Made by a program: the position numbers and the translations under genes. Positions 8,856-17,894 of a stretch of DNA of 64,000 bases are shown here, piece by piece. The notes below the pieces were generated by a model, which searched no databases, had not been told where the DNA came from, and worked only from the letters and a program-made list of their open reading frames with translations. The stretch is taken from contig NZ_MVIH01000002.1 of assembly GCF_002086695.1 (NCBI RefSeq), positions 646,406 to 710,405 on the forward strand, written 5' to 3'. Numbering within the stretch: the stretch's first letter is position 1; every line of letters starts with the position of its first letter. Origin of the DNA: Mycolicibacterium rhodesiae (GTDB lineage: Bacteria > Actinomycetota > Actinomycetes > Mycobacteriales > Mycobacteriaceae).

Positions 8856-10433
8856 CTACGGCGTGTCCGGTCGGTCACCGGACTGACGCTGCTCAGGCGG
8901 GCCGGTATCGTCGGCCGGGGTGGGCTCCAGCGCCACACTCCACGATCGTTGGTGGGGTGCGCGCTTGGCGGGACGTTCGGCAACCGGCCGCAGTCGAACG
9001 ACGCGTCCGACCGCACGACGCAGGCCCGGTGGCCCCTCGACTCGGAAGAAGTCGCCTACCCGGCCTGCGCGATAGCGCAAGGGGGATCCGAGCAACTCTC
9101 CCATGACCACGCCCGCCCCGATGGCCAGCGCGGTGGCGGCCGCTGCCAGGGCCTGGGCGGCCCCGCCGACGTAGTCACCGTCGACGGCCAGGAAGAACAC
9201 CGCCCGAAAGACGGCCAGGCCGGGCAACATTGGCGTGATGCCCGCTGTTGCCGTCACCAGGGAGGGCGCCTGGTGCCGAATGGAGAGAAAGGTGGCCAGC
9301 AGGCCCACCCCGGCCGCCGCGATGCCGGTGGCGACCACTTGGCCGAAGTCGGCGTTGCCGAGACCGATCAACGCCAATTCGGCGAGACCGGCCACCGCCC
9401 CGGCGGTGACCATCGCACGTGGGCGGGCGTAACTGGCAAGGGCCAGGCACGCGCCGGCCAACGCGGCGCCGGAGACCGCGAGCACGATCGGAAATGGCCG
9501 GTTCGGGATGATGAACGATTCGGTGGCATCGACGCGAAGCTCGATCTGAACGCCCGCAAGTGCGGCCATCTGCAGCCCGGCGAGGATGCCTACGACGATG
9601 CCGGCGGTGAGGAACAGGACGTCACCGAGCCGGGCGACGGCGGTCAGCATGTAACCGGTCAAGGCATCCTGTACCGAGCCCACCAGAGTCATCCCCGACA
9701 GCAATACGACGATCCCGGTGGCGACCAACGCGGTAGGACCTTGTCCCGCGAACAGATATGCCAGCACCGCGATGATGGTGGCGATCGCCGCACCGGCGGC
9801 CTGCTGGAAGAAAAATGGGGTGCCGGCGCGGTTCAGCAACCGCGCCACCCGGTCGATCAGCGCCGCTGACACTGCGGCCAGTAGGCAGGTCAGCCAGGTG
9901 CCTCCCATCAGCATCGCGATGCCGATGGCAAATCCGGCCCATCCCGCGGTCGCCACCCAGCGCGGATAGGGATGGGGCTGCGCCGTCAGTTCGTCCATCG
10001 CCTCGTGGGCGTCGTCCACGGAGACGCCGCCTGAGGTGATGCGACGGACCAGGCCGTCGAGCTCGGCCAGCCGGGTGTAGTCGGTTGAGCGCGCCTGCAC
10101 CGACCGGACGATGGTTACCGGCGGACTGTCGGCAGTTGGCAGGGCCGACACGAATATCGTGGTGACGAACACATCGACGACGCAGTCATTGAGTTGGTAG
10201 GCCTGCGCCACGTCCTGAGCAGTGGCCACCACATCGGCAGTTCCGGATCCCGACGACAACATCACCTCGGCCAGCCGGATGGTGAGGTCGAGGACCCGTC
10301 GGGTGTGGCGGTCTCCCAACCCTGCCGAGTCGCGAGTGCGCTGGCCCGCCCCCGGGGCGGGGTCGCGCCGGCCCCGTAGGCTGATATTCAGCCCTCGGCG
10401 ACGTGCCGCCCGGGCCGACCGATCGGACGCCAT
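8856..10433 (-). CDS. Threonine/serine exporter family protein (ThrE type)
   Basis: A 525-residue membrane protein close in length and layout to the M. tuberculosis Rv3737 family. The N-terminal half carries the ThrE cytosolic/helical domain (RRVLDLTIRLAEVMLSSGSG region, the motif family around GTADVV) followed by five or so helices. The C-terminal half carries a second five-helix ThrE_2-like domain (GLAELALIGLGNADFG onward). In Corynebacterium glutamicum ThrE exports threonine and serine by proton antiport; the substrate here is inferred from family only. The C-terminal 50 residues are polar and Pro/Arg-rich. Start ATG 10433. Confidence 0.85.
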   Translation of the reverse strand: MASDRSARAARRRGLNISLRGRRDPAPGAGQRTRDSAGLGDRHTRRVLDLTIRLAEVMLSSGSGTADVVATAQDVAQAYQLNDCVVDVFVTTIFVSALPTADSPPVTIVRSVQARSTDYTRLAELDGLVRRITSGGVSVDDAHEAMDELTAQPHPYPRWVATAGWAGFAIGIAMLMGGTWLTCLLAAVSAALIDRVARLLNRAGTPFFFQQAAGAAIATIIAVLAYLFAGQGPTALVATGIVVLLSGMTLVGSVQDALTGYMLTAVARLGDVLFLTAGIVVGILAGLQMAALAGVQIELRVDATESFIIPNRPFPIVLAVSGAALAGACLALASYARPRAMVTAGAVAGLAELALIGLGNADFGQVVATGIAAAGVGLLATFLSIRHQAPSLVTATAGITPMLPGLAVFRAVFFLAVDGDYVGGAAQALAAAATALAIGAGVVMGELLGSPLRYRAGRVGDFFRVEGPPGLRRAVGRVVRLRPVAERPAKRAPHQRSWSVALEPTPADDTGPPEQRQSGDRPDTP

Positions 10434-10581
10434 CTGTCCGACGATACCGAGGAACTGCTCAACGATGTGAGTGGCTGCCCTTCGGCGATGCGAAACCGTA
10501 TATCCAGCAACGGATTCGGTCCGTGTCTAGCCTTTGCCGGGCTCGATGGCCAAGCTCAGGCAGCAGTGCCGGGACAGGTGC

Positions 10582-11055
10582 TCAGTGTGGGACCGGCATG
10601 CGCCGCGGCGCACTCGGCACGGGCATCGCAGTGACGGCTGCGGGGCGGACGGGCCTGGCCTGGCGGCGATTGTGCCGCTGAATCCGCTTGTCGAGAACGC
10701 GTAGTTCGCGAGTGGTCAGCGAACGGTTTTTGCGGACCAGGAGTTCGAGCTGGTGCCAGCTGAGCCCGTCGAGGTCACCGTCTGCGTCGTGAGTGGCGAC
10801 GACGACACAGCCTGGCAGGAGGGGGACCGTCTTAGCGGTGAAATTGGTTGTGGCCAGCAGAACTTCAGTTGCCTGCTCATTGATCCGGCTCTGGCAACCC
10901 GGTGACGAGGGGCTGAACCAGAAGTCGAACTGCCGGTCGGGACTGGTCAGGCAGTGGAGCTGACGCCCCTTGAACAAGCGATCGATATCGGCCTTCGAGT
11001 AGGCGCGGGTCTCATAAACGGGGCCGTTGGCGCTGAAGTACAAGATTGTGTTCAT
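10582..11055 (-). CDS. Hypothetical protein with Arg/Pro-rich tail
   Basis: A 157-residue protein I cannot assign. ATG 11055 directly follows an in-frame GTG at 11058; neither has a clear ribosome site. The first ~95 residues look like a compact alpha/beta domain (ILYFSANGPVYETRAY and TTNFTAKTVPLLPGCVVV segments) with a W-rich acidic stretch, DADGDLDGLSWHQLE. The last ~45 residues are basic and proline-rich. No signal peptide or membrane segment. Flanked by two non-coding stretches of 148 and 139 bp, so it is probably its own transcription unit. Confidence 0.6.
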   Translation of the reverse strand: MNTILYFSANGPVYETRAYSKADIDRLFKGRQLHCLTSPDRQFDFWFSPSSPGCQSRINEQATEVLLATTNFTAKTVPLLPGCVVVATHDADGDLDGLSWHQLELLVRKNRSLTTRELRVLDKRIQRHNRRQARPVRPAAVTAMPVPSAPRRMPVPH

Positions 11056-11194
11056 CACGATGATCCATTCGACTCTTTCTTAGCTGTTCAGGACGGCGCC
11101 AATACCACAGCGCTGTTACTAAAGTTACCCCTGTTGCAAATGGGACAAACCTAGATCTCAATGTGGAAACATTGTGTTTTAGCTGACAGTGCCG

Positions 11195-14095
11195 TCAGTC
11201 GTCCCACAGCAGCAGTTGGCGCACCGCGGGCCGGGATCCATAGGGGCGCAACATGGTGCTGGCGGGTCGCGGTCGCACCCGGAGCGGCCACCAGAACCAC
11301 CGGCCGAGAAGTGCCGCGATCGACGGCGTCATGAACGACCGCACGATCAGGGTGTCGAACAACAACCCGAGTCCGATGGTGGTGCCGATCTGGCCGAGCA
11401 CGAGGAGATCGCTGAATACGAACGAGCCCATGGTGAAGGCGAACACCAGGCCCGCGGCGGTGACGACACCGCCGGTGCTGGCCATGGCGCGGATGATGCC
11501 GGTGTTCAGGCCCGCCCCGATCTCCTCTTTGAACCGCGATATCAGCAACAGGTTGTAGTCCGAACCCACCGCGAGTAGCAGGATCACCGCCAACGCGAGC
11601 ACCACCCAGTACAGCGGTTTGCCCAGAAGGTCCTGCCATACCAGCACCGAAAGACCGAACGAGGCGCCCAGCGACAGCGCCACCGTGCCGACGATCACCA
11701 ACGCGGCCACGATGCTGCGGGTGACGAACATCATGATCAGCAGGATGAGACTCAGCGCCGAGATGCCGGCGATCATCAAGTCGTACTTGGCCATATCGGC
11801 GATGTCTTTATACGTTGCCGCCGTACCACCGATGTAGATACTCGACCCGGCCAGCGGCGTTCCCTTGACGGCCTCCTGAACGGAGTGCCTGATCGCGTCG
11901 ATGTGCGCAAGTCCTTCGGGCGTGGCGGGATCCACGTCGTGGGTGACGATCATCCTCGCTGCCTTGCCGTCCGGGGACAGGAACTGCTTGAGGCCGCGCT
12001 GAAATTCGCTGTTGCTGAACACTTCTGGGGGTAGATAGAAGGAATCGTCAGTCTTCGACGCGTCGAACGCCGCACCGAGGGCCGTTGCGTTCTGCAGTGC
12101 GGCCGCCGTTTGGTCGTAGATGCCGGACTGGGTGGCGTAGTTCGTCATCGACAGATCGCGGTTGGCCTGCTGACTGTCGATCTGTTGTGGGATGAGGGCC
12201 AGCAGCTTCGGTTGGAGCGCATCCAGTTTGTCCAAACTGGCTGTGACATTGGCCAACTGGTCGGTCAGAGCATCGATGCCGTCGAGTGCGTCGAACACCG
12301 ATCGCAGCGCCGCACAGATCGGAATGTCGAAACAGTGCGGCTCCCAATAGAAGTAGTTGCGCAGCGGCCGGAAGAAGTCGTCGAAGTTGGCGATCTTGTT
12401 GCGCAGGTCCTGCGCCACCTCGACGGTCTTATGGAACGCCTCGACCTGTTCATGGGTGGCTTCAGAGCTCTGCTGCTGCAGGGAGTACTGCTCGCGCAGA
12501 ATGTTGATCGTCTTGTCGATCTCGCCGACCTGCTTGAGCAGGTCCGCCGCGCGGGCCTGTTGGTAGGGCAGGTTGTTGATCTGGGCGCTGCTTTGAGCAC
12601 TGATCTGAAACGGCACCGAGCTGTGGTCCAGCGGTGTGCCCAGCGGGCGCGTGATGGATTGGACCAGGGCGATGCCCGGGGTGTGGAAGACGGCCTTGGC
12701 GACGCGCTCCAGCAGGATCATGTCGGTGGGGTTGCGCAGATCATGATCGGCTTCGATCATCACCAGTTCCGGATTGAGTCGCGCCTTGGAGAAGTGTCGT
12801 TCCGCGGCGGTGTAGCCGACGTTGGACGGGGCGTCGGCGGGCATGTAGGCCCCGACGTCGTAACTGGTCTTGTATCCGGGCAGTGCCAGCAGGCCGATCA
12901 GCGCGATCCCCAGCGAGACGACGAGGATCGGCCCGGGCCAGCGCACGATCGCGGTGCCGATACGCCGCCACCCGCGAGTCTTGGCTCGCCGCTTGGGATC
13001 CAGCAGGCCGAAGTGACTGCCGATCACCAGGATCGCCGGGGCCAGCGTCAGCGCCGCGATCAGCGTGACGAAGACGCCGATCGCCGACGGGATACCCAAG
13101 GTCCGAAAGTAGGGGTTGCGGGTGAAGTCCAAGCAGTAGACAGCCCCGACGATCGTCAGACCCGAGCCGAGAATCACGTGGGACGTGCCCCGGTAGGTGT
13201 CGAAGAACGCCGTCTCCCGGTCCACGCCGGCGGACCGTTCTTCGTGATATCGGCCAACGAGGAAGATCGCGTAGTCGGTGCCGGCTGCGATGACGAGCAG
13301 CGTCAAGAGATTGGTCGCGTAGGTGGACAGCCCGATCAGTCCGGTATTGGCCAGAAACGACACAACACCGCGTGCTGCGGACATCTCGATGAGCACGGTG
13401 ATGAGCATCAGCACCATCGTGACCACCGAGCGGTAGACCAGCAGCAGCATGATCGCGATCACCCCGATGGTCAGCAGGGTGACTTTCACGGTGCCCTTGT
13501 CGCCGGTCTCGAACTGGTCGGCGACCTGTGGTGCCGCGCCGGTGACATAAGCCTTGACCCCGGGTGGCGCGGGAGTGTGATCGACGATGTCGCGAACAGC
13601 GTCGACGGATTCGAGTGATAGGGCTTCGCCCTGGTTTCCGAAGAGGTAGACCTGCACGTAGGCGGCTTTGCCATCGGGACTCTGCGCTCCGGCGGCGGTC
13701 AGGGGATCGCCCCAGAAATCTTGAATGTGCTGGACGTGTTTACGGTCGGCAGCCACCCGCTTGAGCAACTCGTCGTAGTAGCGGTGCGCGTCGGCCCCGA
13801 GCGGTTGGTCTCCCTCGAGCACGATCATCGCAACGCTGTCGGAATCGAATTCACCGAACACTTTGCCGATCCGCTTGAACGCCTGCAGCGAGGGTGAATC
13901 GGGTGAACTCAACGCCACGTTCTGCGCCTGGCCGACGACTTCCAACTGGGGTACCAGCGCGTTACTGAGCGCGGCGACCACCAGCCAGAAGAGCAGGATC
14001 GGGATGCACAGCACGCGCGTCAGCCGCGCAAACCGGTGGGTCAGCGAGCGGTCGGCCGCCTGCTGGTCTGGAGCCTCCGTCGAAACCCTCTGCAC
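11195..14095 (-). CDS. MmpL-family RND transporter (MmpL4/5-like), no MmpS partner
   Basis: A 966-residue RND transporter. Helix 1 is at residues 28-48, with helices 2-6 around 205-380 and 7-12 near 760-930. The proton-relay pairs of the MmpL family are visible as AAGTDYAIFL in the first helix bundle and AVGSDYNLLLISRF in the second. The long periplasmic loop 2 contains a heptad-rich coiled-coil hairpin of ~200 residues with a Cys pair (PHCFDIPICAAL), as in the MmpL4/MmpL5 class. Family members export lipids, glycopeptidolipids, siderophores or drugs. No mmpS lies beside it. An operator matching that of the upstream TetR gene sits 83 bp before its ATG. Confidence 0.92.
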   Translation of the reverse strand: MQRVSTEAPDQQAADRSLTHRFARLTRVLCIPILLFWLVVAALSNALVPQLEVVGQAQNVALSSPDSPSLQAFKRIGKVFGEFDSDSVAMIVLEGDQPLGADAHRYYDELLKRVAADRKHVQHIQDFWGDPLTAAGAQSPDGKAAYVQVYLFGNQGEALSLESVDAVRDIVDHTPAPPGVKAYVTGAAPQVADQFETGDKGTVKVTLLTIGVIAIMLLLVYRSVVTMVLMLITVLIEMSAARGVVSFLANTGLIGLSTYATNLLTLLVIAAGTDYAIFLVGRYHEERSAGVDRETAFFDTYRGTSHVILGSGLTIVGAVYCLDFTRNPYFRTLGIPSAIGVFVTLIAALTLAPAILVIGSHFGLLDPKRRAKTRGWRRIGTAIVRWPGPILVVSLGIALIGLLALPGYKTSYDVGAYMPADAPSNVGYTAAERHFSKARLNPELVMIEADHDLRNPTDMILLERVAKAVFHTPGIALVQSITRPLGTPLDHSSVPFQISAQSSAQINNLPYQQARAADLLKQVGEIDKTINILREQYSLQQQSSEATHEQVEAFHKTVEVAQDLRNKIANFDDFFRPLRNYFYWEPHCFDIPICAALRSVFDALDGIDALTDQLANVTASLDKLDALQPKLLALIPQQIDSQQANRDLSMTNYATQSGIYDQTAAALQNATALGAAFDASKTDDSFYLPPEVFSNSEFQRGLKQFLSPDGKAARMIVTHDVDPATPEGLAHIDAIRHSVQEAVKGTPLAGSSIYIGGTAATYKDIADMAKYDLMIAGISALSLILLIMMFVTRSIVAALVIVGTVALSLGASFGLSVLVWQDLLGKPLYWVVLALAVILLLAVGSDYNLLLISRFKEEIGAGLNTGIIRAMASTGGVVTAAGLVFAFTMGSFVFSDLLVLGQIGTTIGLGLLFDTLIVRSFMTPSIAALLGRWFWWPLRVRPRPASTMLRPYGSRPAVRQLLLWDD

Positions 14096-14177
14096 CCGTT
14101 AGCCTTTCGATAACCGGCGAACACGATTACTTGGCGGGGAGAGATCTTTTCCCGGTCAGCAGGGGCTGATCGCTCTA

Positions 14178-14199
14178 GGCGGTACGGTACGGTACTGGA
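14178..14199. promoter_or_regulatory. TetR operator, mmpL copy
   Basis: GGCGGTAC-N6-GTACTGGA. The half-sites and 6-base spacer match the site at 14841-14862 upstream of the tetR gene. It lies between the tetR stop and the mmpL start. The inner arms GGTAC/GTACT are also part of a triple GGTAC run. Confidence 0.75.
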
Positions 14200-14221
14200 T
14201 CACCTCAGGCAACACTTGGTT

Positions 14222-14830
14222 TCAGCTGATAGGACGCGTGAGGCTGGGGATCAGGACGTTGTCGACGATCACCCGCACCGTCTGGCGATCCGGAGGGCGG
14301 TTGGGCACGATCGACCGGAAGATCAGATACCCGGGCATCAGGTCCCAGAGTTCTTCGGTGATCGCCTCCGCCTTGATCTCGCCGCGGTCGACAGCATGCT
14401 GCAGCACCGACTCGATCAAAGCCTTTCGCTGATCCAGGAACTGATGCTGCATCGCCTCGCGCAGGGCCGGATCGCGGGAAACCTCCACCATCACCGCGCG
14501 GATAGTGGCCGAATGCTTGGCGGCGTGCTCGGTGATGGCTTCGCCGAGGCGCAGCAAGTCTTCCCGCAGCGACCCGGTGTCGGGGCGGACCGCCGCGCAC
14601 CGGACACCTTCGATGAAGGCGGCCAGCACCAGTTCGCCCTTCGACGGCCAGCGCCGGTAAACCGTGGCCTTGCTCGCCTTGGCGGTCGCGGCGACCGCAT
14701 CGACGGTCAACCGCTCGTACCCGTGCTGTTGTAACAGCTGCAGGGTGGCCGCGAGCAGTTCGGCCTCGCGCGCCGACCACGGCGACGAATCCGCCTCGTA
14801 GTCGACAATCCTGGTCACAGCGCCCACCAT
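14222..14830 (-). CDS. TetR-family repressor of the mmpL gene
   Basis: A 202-residue TetR protein starting at ATG 14830 (MVGAVTRIVDYEADSS). The frame stays open to 15124, but that would bury the gene's own operator and overlap the divergent gene, so the shorter start is preferred. The helix-turn-helix is at about residues 25-65 (LTVDAVAATAKASKATVYRRW). The ligand domain is unlike any I can name. Matching 22-bp inverted repeats lie before this gene and before mmpL, which implies autoregulation and control of the transporter. The divergent L,D-transpeptidase-like gene shares the intergenic region and may be in the regulon. Confidence 0.88.
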   Translation of the reverse strand: MVGAVTRIVDYEADSSPWSAREAELLAATLQLLQQHGYERLTVDAVAATAKASKATVYRRWPSKGELVLAAFIEGVRCAAVRPDTGSLREDLLRLGEAITEHAAKHSATIRAVMVEVSRDPALREAMQHQFLDQRKALIESVLQHAVDRGEIKAEAITEELWDLMPGYLIFRSIVPNRPPDRQTVRVIVDNVLIPSLTRPIS

Positions 14831-14840
14831 AGAGCGCACA

Positions 14841-14862
14841 GGCAGTACGGTCCAGTACTGCC
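14841..14862. promoter_or_regulatory. TetR operator, autoregulatory copy
   Basis: Perfect inverted repeat GGCAGTAC-GGTCCA-GTACTGCC, 11 bases upstream of the tetR ATG and 57 bases before the divergent gene at 14919. It has the same arm and spacer lengths as 14178-14199. Confidence 0.8.
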
Positions 14863-14918
14863 CAATCCCGGCGGAAGGCCATTTCGCTGCCGCCGATAGT
14901 CCGCACCCTGCGGTTACC

Positions 14919-15581
14919 ATGAACGCCGTGGCGAGCGTCGTGGTGCGGATCGGCCTGGCAATGCTGTTGAGCTTGCTGTTGGCACCGGCGGCGAGCGCAG
15001 CGCCGGACTCCTCACAGTGGATCGTCGTCGGCGTGCCCGCCGCCAACGCCACCACCGGAGCGTTGACCGCGTTCCAGCGGGTGGGACAGGACTGGAAGGT
15101 GGTGCTGGGCCCCACGCCGGCCAAGGTCGGCGAACTCGGTGTCGGCGCCCCGGCCGACGGTGTCTACCGCACTCCGGAAGGCACCTTCGGCTTCGACCAG
15201 GCCTTCGGACGCCAGCCCAACCCCGGCACCAAGATGCCGTACTTCCAGGCCACCGACCAGGACTGGTGGGACGAGGACCCCAAGTCGCCGGGGTACAACA
15301 CCCATGTCCGCAGTGGCGGTCAGCCTTCGGCGATCGCGGAGAACCTCTACGACTCCGGCCCGGTCTACGACTACGCCGTGAACATCACGTCCAACCCGAA
15401 CCGCATCCCCGGCAAGTTGGCCGGGATCTTCCTGCACGTGTCCGACGGCGATCCCACCTGGGGATGCGTCGCGATCGGCCGCGACGAGATGCGGTCGATC
15501 CTGAATTGGCTTGATCCCGCGGCCAACCCGCAGATCACCATCGGGGTGGGTGACCCGTCGCTCATCACGGCTCGGTCGTGA
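14919..15581 (+). CDS. Exported L,D-transpeptidase-like protein (YkuD/ErfK type)
   Basis: A 220-residue protein with a Sec signal peptide (hydrophobic 8-24, cleavage near ASA-AP at 27-28). The C-terminal part carries a YkuD-like active site, with His173 in FLHVSDGD and Cys183 in TWGCVAIG. The usual SHGC tetrad is replaced by TWGC, as in more distant members that are annotated as L,D-transpeptidase catalytic-domain proteins. Role inferred: peptidoglycan crosslink or anchor formation outside the membrane. Its TGA overlaps the GTG of the next gene by four bases (GTGA), so the two exported proteins are translationally coupled. The TetR operator lies upstream. Confidence 0.8.
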   Translation: MNAVASVVVRIGLAMLLSLLLAPAASAAPDSSQWIVVGVPAANATTGALTAFQRVGQDWKVVLGPTPAKVGELGVGAPADGVYRTPEGTFGFDQAFGRQPNPGTKMPYFQATDQDWWDEDPKSPGYNTHVRSGGQPSAIAENLYDSGPVYDYAVNITSNPNRIPGKLAGIFLHVSDGDPTWGCVAIGRDEMRSILNWLDPAANPQITIGVGDPSLITARS

Positions 15582-16333
15582 CCGCGCTGAATCGGCGGGA
15601 TGTCTTTCGGTATGCGCTCACGGCGCTGGCCGGCGCCGCCGCGCTGGGGGCGCCCAGGGCAGGCGCGGACGGGTTGCAGCTCATCGATTTCGCCGACCGA
15701 CTGGTGAGCCCGGAGCAGATCAAAGCCGCCGGCTACGCCGGGGCGCTGGTGTACGTGTCCGAGCTGCGTCCCGGCGCCACCTTCGATTTCAAGCCGGTCA
15801 CCCGCGACTACACCGATGGACTCATCGCAGCCGGACTGCACGTCGTCAGCTGTTACCAGTTCGGCAAGCCCGGCTGGTCCACGCCGTCGGACTTCACCCG
15901 CGGCTTCGACGGCGGCGTTGCCGACGCGCAGACCGCATTGCGGATTCACGGCGCCGCCGGCGGCCCGAATTCAGCGCCCATCTTCTTCAGCGTCGACGAG
16001 GACATCAGCTCTGACACGTGGAAAAGCACTGCGATCCAATGGTTTCGCGGTATCAACTCGGTGATCGGCGTCGAGCGCACCGGAATATACGGCGGGGTGC
16101 GGCAAGTCGGATGGGCGATCGGCGACGGTGTCGTCGGCCATTCCACCACGCCCGGCTATCGCTGGGCCTGGCAGACCAAGGCATGGTCGGGCGGTGTGCG
16201 CGAGCCTGCCGCAGTGCTCTTCCAGCGGGAGGTCGTAACCACGTCGGATCCGGGTGCGCTCATCGACGGTGTGCATGTCGATGTCGACGACGTCCTGGCG
16301 CCCGACTTCGGCCAATGGGACCTGGCCCGCTGA
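15578..16333 (+). CDS. Tat-exported DUF1906 glycoside-hydrolase-like protein (Rv2525c-like)
   Basis: A 251-residue protein with a twin-arginine signal (NRRDVFRYAL, residues 5-14, then a hydrophobic stretch and AGA-DG near 30). The body matches the DUF1906 / Rv2525c-like TIM-barrel family: LIDFADRLVSPEQIKAAGY at the start and FFSVDEDIS near 133, the acidic pair typical of glycoside-hydrolase-like barrels. Rv2525c is a Tat substrate linked to the cell wall; its enzymatic activity is not settled. Coupling to the L,D-transpeptidase-like gene supports a cell-wall role. It ends directly against the convergent nitroreductase gene, with zero bases between the stops. Confidence 0.85.
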   Translation: MTALNRRDVFRYALTALAGAAALGAPRAGADGLQLIDFADRLVSPEQIKAAGYAGALVYVSELRPGATFDFKPVTRDYTDGLIAAGLHVVSCYQFGKPGWSTPSDFTRGFDGGVADAQTALRIHGAAGGPNSAPIFFSVDEDISSDTWKSTAIQWFRGINSVIGVERTGIYGGVRQVGWAIGDGVVGHSTTPGYRWAWQTKAWSGGVREPAAVLFQREVVTTSDPGALIDGVHVDVDDVLAPDFGQWDLAR

Positions 16334-16987
16334 TCAGCTGTCGATGAAGGTGACGTTGGCGTCCAGCGGGTTACGCGGCACAGTCAGCTGATTACACGCG
16401 AATTCCGGATCGGGATAGCCGATCGAAACGCCGCACAGGATGCGCATCTCCTCGGCGATGCCCAATTGTTCGCGCAGCACCTCGGGATAGCCGGCCACGG
16501 ACACCTGGACGCAACTGCCGAGCCCACGGGCGGTGAGGGCGAGCAGAAAGGTCTGCAGGAACATCCCGACCCCGACCGCGTCGACGTCCCCCAGATCGCG
16601 GTGCATGCACACGATGCCGGCCAGGGGAGCGCGGAAGAACTCCCAGTTACGCAGCACCGCAACGCGTCTGGCTTCGGCGTCGTCGCGGGCCACTCCCATC
16701 GCGCCGTACACCAGTGCGCCCAGCTCGCGGCGGAGGTGGGCGAACGACTCCGGCAACTCGGGTACGTTCGGAGCCTCGATATCAGCCTGCTCCAGCAGCG
16801 CTTCGGCCAGGCGGTCACGGGCCGGCCCCGAGGCGAAGACCACGTGCCACGGCTGGATGTTGGAGTTGGACGGCGCGCGGATCGCTAGCTCGAGTGATTC
16901 GGTGATCAATTCCTTGGGCACCGGCTTGTCGCGGAGAAATAAGCGGATGGACCGCCGCTCGCGGATCGCGTTCTCGAGGTCGTGCAT
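16334..16987 (-). CDS. Nitroreductase-family FMN oxidoreductase
   Basis: A 217-residue nitroreductase-fold protein. RRSIRLFLRDKPV at residues 10-22 is the FMN phosphate loop, and RAPSNSNIQPWHV at 37-49 and RGLGSCVQVS near 155 are the other flavin contacts. It should reduce nitro or quinone compounds, or a metabolite, with NAD(P)H. It belongs to the same subfamily as the gene at 33160: both share IQPWHV and a large loop containing LRRELGALVYG or its equivalent. Start ATG 16987, then 92 bp to the SDR gene upstream. Confidence 0.85.
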   Translation of the reverse strand: MHDLENAIRERRSIRLFLRDKPVPKELITESLELAIRAPSNSNIQPWHVVFASGPARDRLAEALLEQADIEAPNVPELPESFAHLRRELGALVYGAMGVARDDAEARRVAVLRNWEFFRAPLAGIVCMHRDLGDVDAVGVGMFLQTFLLALTARGLGSCVQVSVAGYPEVLREQLGIAEEMRILCGVSIGYPDPEFACNQLTVPRNPLDANVTFIDS

Positions 16988-17079
16988 CGCTTCCTGCTTT
17001 CGTCAGTCCGTTCTGCAGCGGAAAACGTCGCCGATCGACTTTTGCATCCCATTGACGTCATCGAGGTCCTCCCGGGTCC

Positions 17080-17865
17080 CTACAGGGTGGGGACGTAGCC
17101 GCCGTCGATGCGGATGTCGGAGCCGGTGATATTCGCGGAGTGTTCACCCGCAAGGAACATGACGAGGTCGGCCACCTCCTGCGCGGTGGTGAACCGCCCG
17201 GTGGCCGAGCCGGCGACCACGGAGTCGACGACCTGATCCGGGGTGGCTCCGCTCGCTGCAGCGAATTGCGCGGCGATACCCTGCTCGGCCAGCCACAGCG
17301 GCGTGGCCACCGGTCCCGGGCTGACGGTGTTCACTCGAATACCGTTGTGCCCGAACTCCTTCGAGACCGCTTTCGCGAAGCTGGCCAGGGCCGCCTTCGC
17401 GGCGCCGTAATCGACGATGTTCCACTCCGGCAGTGTCGCGTTGACCGAGCCGATCATCACGATCGAACCGCCGCCGCGGCGCAGCAGGTGCGGGATCGCT
17501 TCCCGGGTGGTCCGCACGGCGGACAGGAAGTTCACCGACAAACCCGCCAACCAGTCGTCGTCGGTGACCGACAACAGGCCGTCGAATCGCGGGGTGACAG
17601 CGCCGGCGTTGTTCACCAGGATGTCGAGGCCGCCGCGTTGGGCGGCCGCGTCGACCACCGCCCTCGCCCCCTCGGGAGTGGCGAGGTCCGCGGCGACGAA
17701 CGTCGCAGAGCCGCCGGCCTCCAGCTCCTCCAACTCGGCGCTGTTGTGCCGGGCCCCGGCAATGACGTGCGCGCCTGCGGCCGCCATGGTCTGGCTGATA
17801 GCCAAACCGATTCCCTTACTGGCACCGGTGACGACGGCGATCTTGTCGGTGAGGTTGTTGTCCAC
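17080..17865 (-). CDS. SDR-family oxidoreductase
   Basis: A 261-residue classical short-chain dehydrogenase. NAD(P) motif VVTGASKGIGLA is at residues 12-23, NNAG near 85, catalytic Ser in MIGSVNAT and YGAAK (Tyr-x-x-x-Lys) near 153. C-terminal ITGSDIRIDGGYVPT is the usual SDR tail. The start is GTG 17865. It lies 29 bp downstream of the ABM monooxygenase gene, so the two may be co-transcribed. The substrate is unknown. Confidence 0.88.
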   Translation of the reverse strand: MDNNLTDKIAVVTGASKGIGLAISQTMAAAGAHVIAGARHNSAELEELEAGGSATFVAADLATPEGARAVVDAAAQRGGLDILVNNAGAVTPRFDGLLSVTDDDWLAGLSVNFLSAVRTTREAIPHLLRRGGGSIVMIGSVNATLPEWNIVDYGAAKAALASFAKAVSKEFGHNGIRVNTVSPGPVATPLWLAEQGIAAQFAAASGATPDQVVDSVVAGSATGRFTTAQEVADLVMFLAGEHSANITGSDIRIDGGYVPTL

Positions 17866-17894
17866 GAGGGATACTGTGCCTCACCGGTGTGGAT

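Noticed and set aside
12110..13618. 502-codon open frame on the plus strand inside mmpL
   Set aside because: It is antisense to a full-length MmpL with clear motifs; long antisense frames are expected at this GC content and the product is low-complexity Arg/Gly/Asp.
14831..15124. TetR start at 15124
   Set aside because: It would overlap the divergent signal-peptide gene and its own operator; ATG 14830 gives the normal TetR length of 202.
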